6,275 nt of DNA from an uncultured Bacilli bacterium (GTDB taxonomy: Bacteria; Bacillota_I; Bacilli_A; RF39; UBA660), in contig CAJOQL010000058.1 of NCBI GenBank assembly GCA_905236935.1, forward strand, positions 1 through 6,275, given 5' to 3'. The notes under the pieces are model-generated. The model searched no databases. It saw nothing but the letters and a program-made list of their open reading frames with translations, and had not been told where the DNA came from. Below are positions 1 through 5,233 of this stretch, one piece after another (position 1 is the stretch's first letter; the number at the start of each line of letters is the position of its first letter). A program made the translations under genes and the position numbers.

Positions 1-74
1 ATAAATAATATTCATATTTATCAAATTGTTAATGATATAATAATATTTATTAAAAAATATTTTAAGTTCTATAT

Positions 75-1172
75 TTAATTTTTTTCCCTATGGGATAAAT
101 AACCAATTAAAAAACCAAGTTGAAATGTTATTATTAAAATAATAATTATAAATATCATTGGTGTTTTTTTATTATCATTACAAGTAATTAAAGACTTTTC
201 TTTTTTGAAAGCATTAATCGTATAAATACTCTCATTACCTTCAGCATCAGTTACATGAATTCTTACAATGTTTTCACCAATTATAAATTCTTTAGGTTTA
301 TCAATTTTAACTTCATATTCGCTCATTTGTGGAAAAGCAAAAATATTTAAATCTTCAACTGAGTTATCAATTTCAATATTATAATTAAAATTATCATTTT
401 TAAAATTTATAATATATCCATCTATACTTAATACGTTTAAAAGGGGTGATTTTAAAAGAGCATATTTTCCTTCCTCATCTGCACGACTAACTATCAGTTG
501 ATATACGTTTTTAGAACCATCTTCTGCAGTTACAGTAATCTGAAAATTATTATCATATATATTAAGTGGAAAAGTGCCAGTTCCTTCTACCTTAGCTACA
601 TTACTATCACTAATCGCTGATATTGTAATATCTTTTGTTTCATTATTAACTTTTAAATAATAAACATTTGTATCAGGATTAAAATTAATATCGTTATTTT
701 CAACTGTAAATGATTTTAATTTATTATTATTATCTTTTGGTTTGACAACTGTAATTTTTATTGATGATTGATTCCCGTTAAATAGTTTGTCTCCATTCCC
801 ACCTTCAATTGATTTAATAGTAATAGTTGTTGAATCATTCAATTCAAAAGAACTACTAGCTTTAAATTTGAAAGTAGCTAGTGAAAAATTACCGCTTTTT
901 GAATGAGCACTATCAAGAACGATTTTATTATTACCACACGTTAAATTAAATCCATTTAGACCATCGCTTGATACAAGTTCCAATTTATTATAATCATATT
1001 CAATGTCAGCACTTACACCATATAAATCACTAGCATTTTTTACATTAAAAGTAATATTAAAAACACTTTCTGGATTAATTGTATGTGAACCACTTAAATA
1101 TGTATTAAAATCAGCAGCTTTAACTACCATTATATTACATGACAATAAAATTATTAATAATATTTTTTTCAT
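75..1172 (-). CDS. Membrane-anchored cohesin protein with two cadherin-like beta-sandwich domains
   Basis: Predicted cell-surface receptor for a dockerin-bearing partner, 365 residues. Residues 1-20 are a Sec signal peptide (cleavage near VKA/AD). Residues 21-143 read as a cohesin: a beta-rich domain with the pattern VFNITFNVKNASDLYGVSADIEYD, then a late strand SLATFKFKAS. Residues 152-230 and about 244-324 are cadherin-like beta-sandwich domains (LKSFTVENND, later TVTAEDGSKNVYQLIVSR; second copy VTDAEGNESIYTINAF). Residues 338-358 form one TM helix with a basic tail (HREKN); no LPXTG motif, so anchoring is by membrane and not by sortase. An in-frame ATG at 1259 would add 29 residues, but it lies inside the dockerin gene. 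The ATG at 1172 has GGAGG (1186-1182) nine bases upstream and starts a proper signal peptide. It begins one base after the stop of the dockerin gene. Cohesin assignment is by pattern, not by search. No clear terminator follows. Confidence 0.85.
   Translation of the reverse strand: MKKILLIILLSCNIMVVKAADFNTYLSGSHTINPESVFNITFNVKNASDLYGVSADIEYDYNKLELVSSDGLNGFNLTCGNNKIVLDSAHSKSGNFSLATFKFKASSSFELNDSTTITIKSIEGGNGDKLFNGNQSSIKITVVKPKDNNNKLKSFTVENNDINFNPDTNVYYLKVNNETKDITISAISDSNVAKVEGTGTFPLNIYDNNFQITVTAEDGSKNVYQLIVSRADEEGKYALLKSPLLNVLSIDGYIINFKNDNFNYNIEIDNSVEDLNIFAFPQMSEYEVKIDKPKEFIIGENIVRIHVTDAEGNESIYTINAFKKEKSLITCNDNKKTPMIFIIIILIITFQLGFLIGYLSHREKN
744..1112 (-). other. Cohesin domain region
   Basis: Encodes residues 21-143 of the anchored protein, directly after the signal peptide. 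The hydrophobic/polar alternation, the early segment YGVSADIEYDYNKLELV and the late strand FSLATFKFKA match how cohesins read. It is followed by a short PKDNNNK linker into the first cadherin-like domain. The adjoining dockerin gene makes the assignment more likely. Its cohesin type (I, II or III) cannot be decided by eye. Confidence 0.75.
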
Positions 1173-1173
1173 T

Positions 1174-1362
1174 TTATAATTCCTCCAATCCAGCAAGATA
1201 TTTACGCATTTTAATGATATCATTAATATTAATTTTATTATCTTTATTAACATCGGCAAGTTTCATTGCCATGTCATTGAAATCAATTGAACCTATTAAA
1301 TATTTACGAAAATTTATTAGATCATTAATATTCACAAGATTATCTAAGTTTACATCTCCTAA
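1174..1362 (-). other. Dockerin module, two Ca-binding repeats
   Basis: This stretch encodes the C-terminal 63 residues of the dockerin protein. Both loops have Asp1, Asn3, Asp5, Asn9 and Asp12, the ligand pattern of F-hand calcium loops in dockerins. Loop positions 10-11 are Ile-Asn in both repeats and positions 17-18 are Arg-Lys in both. These are the positions that contact cohesin in characterised clostridial type I dockerins. The near identity of the two halves implies a symmetric binding surface. Confidence 0.9.
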
Positions 1363-2430
1363 TCTATAGTTTGAAATATTGAATAATGTCAATGTCTTAT
1401 CATCATGCATTAGTACATCCATTTTTAATTCAACAGTATTTTGTTCAAATGTAATTTTATCTATATTTCCATTTATTTGAAGAACATCATTTACTTTATT
1501 ATTAATAAATTCTAATTCTTTATAACCAACTAACAAATCATCAATAAAAATGCTAAGTGAATGAAATCCATATTCAACATTATTAAACTTATATGAACCA
1601 TCTGAAGAAGAATATGTTATTTGTTCATTGCTATGTAAAACTACTTTTGCTCCTGCTACAGGAACATTGTTATTTAATATTTTCCCACTTAAAGAAAACG
1701 TTTTTAGTAACTCATTTTTATCTTTTTCATAAATTATTTTTAATTTATTTTTTTTAGACATCATTAATGAATTAAATCCACCATTTAATCCTATATTATC
1801 ATTATTAAATTGAATACTTTTTGTTTTATATCCAGCATTAGGAATAATAACTAGTGATAAATTGCTTTTCTTAGTATAATATTTTTCGCTATAAGCAATA
1901 CCATCAATCATCACATTACCATAAGCAGTTTCTATACTTAATTCATTTAAAACATTTTCTTCAATAATAAGATAGCCACTATGAGCAACATCTAAAGTAA
2001 ATTTACCATTAATAACATTTATTGATTTTTCTTTTACTCCATTACTATTATAAAAACTAACAACTGAATAGTTTAGATTATTATTTGAACCAATTTTAAT
2101 GGTATTTTTCGGACTATATCTTATATTATCTTGATAAAAATCAATATAATAAATTATTGCATTATTAGATACATCATCAAAATTTAGTAATTCATTTGTA
2201 GATTTTATTAAAACCATATCAACATTGTTATGGTAATCATCTGCTGATATAAAAAAAGATATATCACTTGTTTCAACATTCACTTTATTATTTGGTATTA
2301 TTTTGGTGCGATAAGAACTCGAACTATTTTCATATAAATATTTTCCTTTAACATCACCGTAATTCTCCATTGCATATATGTTATTTACAATACTAAATAA
2401 TAAAATAAATGTTAGCAACATTTTCTTCAT
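1174..2430 (-). CDS. Secreted multidomain protein with C-terminal type I dockerin
   Basis: Exported 418-residue protein predicted to dock onto a cohesin. Residues 1-20 are a signal peptide (NIYA/M). Residues about 50-158 are a beta-rich region ending FTLDVAHSGYLIIEE. Residues about 163-236 (YGNVMIDGIAY, then IPNAGYKTKSIQFNN) resemble the divergent InlB/Flg_new type bacterial repeat. Residues about 245-310 resemble a carboxypeptidase-regulatory-like domain (LSGKILNNNVPVAGAKVVL, SSSDGSYKFNNVEYG). Residues 359-380 and 393-414 are two dockerin repeats, each with a full 12-residue calcium loop (DVNLDNLVNIND and DVNKDNKININD) followed by a helix with RKYL and a final G. No catalytic domain is visible, which is unusual because many dockerins are fused to glycoside hydrolases. 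AGAGGTG (2443-2437) serves the start, three bases after the preceding stop. The downstream cohesin gene is the obvious candidate partner. The dockerin is very secure; the internal domains are moderate calls. Confidence 0.92.
   Translation of the reverse strand: MKKMLLTFILLFSIVNNIYAMENYGDVKGKYLYENSSSSYRTKIIPNNKVNVETSDISFFISADDYHNNVDMVLIKSTNELLNFDDVSNNAIIYYIDFYQDNIRYSPKNTIKIGSNNNLNYSVVSFYNSNGVKEKSINVINGKFTLDVAHSGYLIIEENVLNELSIETAYGNVMIDGIAYSEKYYTKKSNLSLVIIPNAGYKTKSIQFNNDNIGLNGGFNSLMMSKKNKLKIIYEKDKNELLKTFSLSGKILNNNVPVAGAKVVLHSNEQITYSSSDGSYKFNNVEYGFHSLSIFIDDLLVGYKELEFINNKVNDVLQINGNIDKITFEQNTVELKMDVLMHDDKTLTLFNISNYRLGDVNLDNLVNINDLINFRKYLIGSIDFNDMAMKLADVNKDNKININDIIKMRKYLAGLEEL
1182..1186 (-). promoter_or_regulatory. 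Ribosome-binding site that fixes the cohesin gene start
   Basis: GGAGG lies nine bases before the ATG at 1172 and is encoded within the last codons (LEEL) of the dockerin gene. The stop and start are arranged TAA-A-ATG, which favours translational coupling of the dockerin and its presumed receptor. Confidence 0.8.
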
Positions 2431-2433
2431 TAA

Positions 2434-2895
2434 CTACACCTCTAAATTCAAACTTATAGTTCCTGCACTTTGATATGTATCATTTTCATAACCCAATATT
2501 TTTAAAGTCATTTTACCTGAGTATTTTCCTTCTTTAAGATTAATTGATTCGATATATTTTCCAGGTTCAATTAGTCCTGTTGAACCAACTTCTATACCAT
2601 TATAAAAAACTTTTAATCTAAACAGAACCATATTTTCTTCAAGACTTGTAAAATATAAATATAACTTTTGATTTATTATCTTTGGCTTACCAGCAAGACT
2701 TATTATATATCCATCTTTTACATTCATAGAATTATATTTATACTCTTCATCTACATTAGGAATACCACTTAAAACACTTTTTTCAATATCAGGAATAATA
2801 AATTTTTTATCATTTTTAACATTAAAAAGAAGGACTATTACACTAATAATCAATATTATACTAATAATACTAAGGATAATTACTACTTTTTTCAT
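2434..2895 (-). CDS. Membrane-anchored beta-sandwich protein, paralogue of the gene at 4520-5029
   Basis: I do not recognise a named family. The 153-residue product has an uncleaved N-terminal TM helix (residues 4-26) with MKK on the cytoplasmic side and about 125 residues outside. The outer part is beta-rich and contains the motif STGLIEPGKYIESINL, then EGKYSGKMTLKILGY and a closing strand AGTISLNLEV. The first operon gene has the same order (SGRIKPGYGLTSLPL, AGQYNGKFIIYYY, IPITIDV), so the two are paralogues. An ATG at 2901 is possible, but GGAG (2906-2903) is only one base from it and seven bases from the ATG at 2895. The later start also gives the MKK beginning seen in neighbouring genes. 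Stop is TAG, three bases before the dockerin gene. The role is unknown; a structural or accessory partner of the secreted proteins is an inference. Confidence 0.85.
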   Translation of the reverse strand: MKKVVIILSIISIILIISVIVLLFNVKNDKKFIIPDIEKSVLSGIPNVDEEYKYNSMNVKDGYIISLAGKPKIINQKLYLYFTSLEENMVLFRLKVFYNGIEVGSTGLIEPGKYIESINLKEGKYSGKMTLKILGYENDTYQSAGTISLNLEV

Positions 2896-2902
2896 TATCA
2901 TA

Positions 2903-2906
2903 CTCC
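2903..2906 (-). promoter_or_regulatory. Ribosome-binding site that decides the start of the 153-aa protein
   Basis: GGAG is one base from the ATG at 2901 but seven bases from the in-frame ATG at 2895. The second ATG is therefore chosen as the start. Confidence 0.7.
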
Positions 2907-2911
2907 ATAAT

Positions 2912-3376
2912 CTATATTACTTCTATTGTAATAGTCCCAATTTTAATGAATTTATTAACACTTTTTTCTAATGTGCCATTAAGGTATAAAGCAGTTGAAA
3001 AAGAATTACCACTTTCTACTATTGCATTATTATTACTAAAAACACCTGTTATATTATTATGATTTAATATACTTTGGTATTTCATTGTAACATTTACAGC
3101 AAAATTTGAGTTATTGATAACCTTAATTTTATTACTTGTTGAAACCCAAGAACCACTTCTATTTAATACATATTCATTATTGCTTTTATCAAAGTTGTAT
3201 TCATCAGATTCAACATAAGTAAATTCTAATTTTTCCCAAATTAGATCAACTTCATATTCTGGTAATAAATTAATTTCATCAACATATAAATCCTTTTTTT
3301 CAACTGCTTTTACGTTAAGTGACATAGTTACAATTATCATTAGAAAAAAATTCAATAAAATATGAACTATTTTCAT
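2912..3376 (-). CDS. Small secreted beta-rich protein, related to the C-terminal domain of the 362-aa protein
   Basis: No named family recognised. The 154-residue product has a signal peptide of about 24 residues (VKA/VE). It then forms one domain: DLIWEKLEFTYVESDEY, KIKVINNSNFAVNVTMKY, ITGVFSNNNAIVESGNSF, and a closing strand KFIKIGTITIEVI. No TM anchor or sortase signal is present, so it should be released or held by partners. The 'NNSN.AV' strand and final 'KIGTI' strand recur in the gene upstream (KINNLSNKAIRVGLDF and KKIGTISLTIV), which indicates common descent. The final strand is loosely reminiscent of WxL-type surface domains, but no WxL motif is present. GGAG (3390-3387) is ten bases before the ATG, overlapping the end of gene 2; the gap between the genes is five bases. 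Stop is TAG. Confidence 0.85.
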   Translation of the reverse strand: MKIVHILLNFFLMIIVTMSLNVKAVEKKDLYVDEINLLPEYEVDLIWEKLEFTYVESDEYNFDKSNNEYVLNRSGSWVSTSNKIKVINNSNFAVNVTMKYQSILNHNNITGVFSNNNAIVESGNSFSTALYLNGTLEKSVNKFIKIGTITIEVI

Positions 3377-3381
3377 TATAA

Positions 3382-4470
3382 TTAAACTCCAACAATTGTT
3401 AAAGATATTGTACCAATCTTTTTATTTCCTTTTTGGATATTTTTAACATCATCTAATGAGCCACCTGTTAGACTTAAATGATAATCTAATCCAGGATATA
3501 CATATTCTCTTTCATCATATGCATCAATATCAAAGATGTGTCCTGCTGGGTTAAAACCTTGTTCAAATCCTTCTCTATCCACATGATCTACATAATAATA
3601 CTCTTTTGTTTCATCAAACTCTGCTCCATTTTCTAATGGAACTGTACATGATGAATCAGTAAAGTATGTTCTTGCAAATAAACCTGTATTATCATATGTA
3701 TTTGATTTAAATTCATCAGGTAATACACTATGATCTTGAGCAGTTACAGCATAATAACCTAAACAGTCAAATACATTTGTTGCAGAATGACGTAAAGAAA
3801 AAAGTCCATCTAATCTTAAATCACTAACATTACTATCAAAATCCAAACCAACTCTTATTGCTTTATTTGATAAGTTATTGATTTTAATTCCTGCTTCTCC
3901 ATGAGGTTCCCATGTAAATGTTCCATCAAAATTTTCATTAAAATCAAATACTAAACTTCCTACAATAATATCAATTGTGTATTCACCCATATCATTTACA
4001 TCACTTACTGATAGACTATAGTTATTCGTATCCCAGTATACAGGAGCGCCTGCACCATTAGTAATTTCCATATCAAATGCTTCATCTGGATTTAAATCAT
4101 TTGACAATGTGAAAGTATATTCACCTATTTTATTATTTGTTCCACCATTTACTCGATAACTATTACCATCGAAATTGCCTAAATTGTATACATCATTTTC
4201 TGAATCATAACTAGAGTAACCAAATCCAACATGTGTAAACAAAGGATTAGAATAATCTACTTTAGGAATTATTTTAATAGATAATGCATCAATGTATTCA
4301 CCAGAATCACTATATAAATTAATTGCATATTTATAAGTTTTTGTTCCATTACTATTATCTGTTGAACTAATTAATTCTTTAGACAAATGACTATTCCAGT
4401 CAATAGCATTAACACTAAATGGTATTACTAAAACAAACATAAGTAAAACTACTTTTATAATTTTTTTCAT
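3382..4470 (-). CDS. Secreted two-domain beta-rich surface protein
   Basis: Unrecognised 362-residue exported protein. The signal peptide is residues 1-22 (VNA/ID). Residues about 23-160 are beta-rich: TYKYAINLYSDSGEYIDALS early, then NKIGEYTFTLSNDLNPDEAF, which together recall a divergent cohesin-like fold. Residues about 165-362 match the neighbouring 154-residue protein (FTWEPHGEAG, KINNLSNKAIRVGLDF, DGLFS, then YHLSLTGG and KKIGTISLTIV). This domain is interrupted by an insertion of about 100 residues (226-328), rich in Asp, Tyr and Glu and carrying the only two cysteines of the mature protein (C236, C275), a possible disulfide. The gene has the strongest ribosome-binding site in the operon, AAAGGAGG (4484-4477), six bases from the ATG, and a hairpin upstream. 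It may therefore be the most abundant product (inference). No enzyme motif is visible. Confidence 0.87.
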   Translation of the reverse strand: MKKIIKVVLLMFVLVIPFSVNAIDWNSHLSKELISSTDNSNGTKTYKYAINLYSDSGEYIDALSIKIIPKVDYSNPLFTHVGFGYSSYDSENDVYNLGNFDGNSYRVNGGTNNKIGEYTFTLSNDLNPDEAFDMEITNGAGAPVYWDTNNYSLSVSDVNDMGEYTIDIIVGSLVFDFNENFDGTFTWEPHGEAGIKINNLSNKAIRVGLDFDSNVSDLRLDGLFSLRHSATNVFDCLGYYAVTAQDHSVLPDEFKSNTYDNTGLFARTYFTDSSCTVPLENGAEFDETKEYYYVDHVDREGFEQGFNPAGHIFDIDAYDEREYVYPGLDYHLSLTGGSLDDVKNIQKGNKKIGTISLTIVGV

Positions 4471-4476
4471 TTTCTT

Positions 4477-4484
4477 CCTCCTTT
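4477..4484 (-). promoter_or_regulatory. Strong ribosome-binding site of the 362-aa protein gene
   Basis: AAAGGAGG on the minus strand, six bases from the ATG at 4470, is the closest match to the anti-SD in the window. The other operon genes have GGAG, GGAGG or GAGGT only. This suggests gene 2 is translated more than its neighbours. Confidence 0.75.
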
Positions 4485-4496
4485 CTTCTAATATTT

Positions 4497-4516
4497 ATAT
4501 CAATATAAATTGATAT
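4497..4516 (-). repeat. Inverted repeat between operon genes 1 and 2
   Basis: Perfect 8-bp arms, ATATCAAT (4497-4504) and ATTGATAT (4509-4516), flank a 4-base loop in the only sizeable gap inside the operon (49 bases). No T-run follows on the transcribed strand, so it is not a classical terminator. It sits 12 bases upstream of the strong ribosome-binding site of gene 2. It could protect or process the mRNA. A weak extended -10, TGATATAAA (4502-4494), overlaps it but lacks a good -35. Confidence 0.5.
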
Positions 4517-4519
4517 CAC

Positions 4520-5029
4520 TTAATTAACATCAATTGTTATCGGAATATTTGTATTAACAATTGATTTCTCTGCTGTATCATCATTATAATAATAAATAAT
4601 GAATTTACCATTATATTGACCAGCTTTAAAAATAACATTATCATTTAAAGGTAAAGAAGTTAACCCATAACCTGGTTTGATTCTACCTGATTTAGCAATA
4701 ATTGTTTCATTATTATCTGAAATAACAAATACTTCTAATATCATGTCTTCTGTTGACACTGATGGATTTTTTAAATTTAAAATTATTTCTTTTTTTTCTA
4801 AATTAATTTTTGCTTTGTTTGAATATGAAAGTCTAACGGCACTTCCTCCATCTGGAACATTTATTTTCTTTTTATCATCTTCAATTTTTGTAACATTTGG
4901 TTCAATTTCTAATGGTGCATACTCTAACTTTTTATTATTAATTATAAGATATACAATTATTATTGAACAAAACACTATCACAACAATTAATGCAATTATT
5001 ATTTTAATCATCAACTTGTCTTTTTTCAT
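4520..5029 (-). CDS. Membrane-anchored beta-sandwich protein, first gene of the operon
   Basis: No named family recognised. The 169-residue product has a basic start (MKKDKLMIK), one TM helix at residues 8-30 without a signal-peptidase site, and about 135 residues outside the cell. After a charged linker (IEDDKKKINVPDGG) the domain runs through INLEKKEIILNLKNPS, MILEVFVISDN, the motif SGRIKPGYGLTSLPL, AGQYNGKFIIYYYND and the final strand NIPITIDV. The same order occurs in the product of 2434-2895. The gene is followed after 49 bases by the secreted 362-residue protein, so an anchored protein accompanies each secreted one. GAGGT (5040-5036) lies six bases before the ATG. The promoter at 5066-5094 should give a leader of about 30 bases. 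Function is unknown; it may hold or orient the secreted partners at the membrane (inference). Confidence 0.85.
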   Translation of the reverse strand: MKKDKLMIKIIIALIVVIVFCSIIIVYLIINNKKLEYAPLEIEPNVTKIEDDKKKINVPDGGSAVRLSYSNKAKINLEKKEIILNLKNPSVSTEDMILEVFVISDNNETIIAKSGRIKPGYGLTSLPLNDNVIFKAGQYNGKFIIYYYNDDTAEKSIVNTNIPITIDVN

Positions 5030-5065
5030 ATAATAACCTCTTACTATTTTTTATACTCTAAAATG

Positions 5066-5094
5066 ATGTTACCACATTAAGTATTTATTTTCAA
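5066..5094 (-). promoter_or_regulatory. Promoter of the six-gene surface operon
   Basis: On the minus strand, TTGAAA (5094-5089) is followed by a 17-base spacer and TAACAT (5071-5066), with TG one base before the -10 (extended -10). Transcription should begin near 5059, giving a leader of about 30 bases before the ATG at 5029. No other promoter of this quality is seen upstream of the operon genes. Confidence 0.7.
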
Positions 5095-5112
5095 TGTTTT
5101 TTGTACACACTG

Positions 5113-5136
5113 TTGCTTAACATTTTTGCTTAACAT
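5113..5136. repeat. Direct repeat in the divergent promoter region
   Basis: TTGCTTAACAT occurs at 5113-5123 and again at 5126-5136, 11 identical bases with a 13-base period. The nearer copy ends 18 bases upstream of the -35 of the surface operon, a position suited to an activator or regulator. The first copy also forms TGTT-N4-AACA (5111-5122). No specific regulator can be named. Confidence 0.6.
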
Positions 5137-5139
5137 GAA

Positions 5140-5169
5140 ATTTTAATAAAATGCTAAATTTATTAAAAT
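5140..5169. repeat. Perfect AT-only inverted repeat in the divergent region
   Basis: ATTTTAATAAA (5140-5150) pairs perfectly with TTTATTAAAAT (5159-5169) around an 8-base centre. It ends 18 bases before the -35 of the plus-strand promoter. It could be an operator or an AT-rich bend. It precedes both promoters, so it is unlikely to be a terminator for any gene shown here. In DNA this AT-rich, chance symmetry is possible. Confidence 0.5.
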
Positions 5170-5187
5170 AAATCTATTAAGATAGTT

Positions 5188-5216
5188 TTGACTCAGTATA
5201 TTACTTATAATATAAT
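5188..5216 (+). promoter_or_regulatory. Promoter of the four-TM DUF3592-like gene
   Basis: TTGACT (5188-5193), a 17-base spacer and a perfect TATAAT (5211-5216) form a near-consensus sigma-A promoter. The expected start of transcription, near 5223, falls on the ribosome-binding site GGTGAT (5223-5228). The leader would be only about 11 bases. Confidence 0.8.
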
Positions 5217-5233
5217 ATATATGGTGATTATAT

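Noticed and set aside
42..61. AT-only hairpin after the cohesin gene as operon terminator
   Set aside because: The 7-bp stem has no G or C and no T-run follows on the transcribed strand. I see no convincing terminator or other feature in 1-74.
1137..1148. Lipobox-like LLSC in the cohesin protein signal peptide
   Set aside because: Hydrophobic residues and a good signal-peptidase I site (VKA/AD) follow the cysteine, and the protein already has a C-terminal membrane anchor.
1173..1259. A 29-residue N-terminal extension of the cohesin protein from an ATG at 1259
   Set aside because: It lies wholly inside the dockerin coding region in another frame, puts the signal peptide in the middle, and lacks the GGAGG site that serves the ATG at 1172.
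1139..1369. Plus-strand open frame of 76 codons
   Set aside because: Antisense to the dockerin repeats and cohesin start; no ribosome-binding site and only low-complexity hydrophobic sequence.
2912..4470. WxL surface-protein system
   Set aside because: The closing KIGTI strands look slightly similar, but the WxL motifs and the DUF916-type partner are absent.
4677..5033. Plus-strand open frame of 118 codons
   Set aside because: Antisense to the first operon gene; its hydrophobic end is the mirror of that gene's TM segment and it has no domain character.
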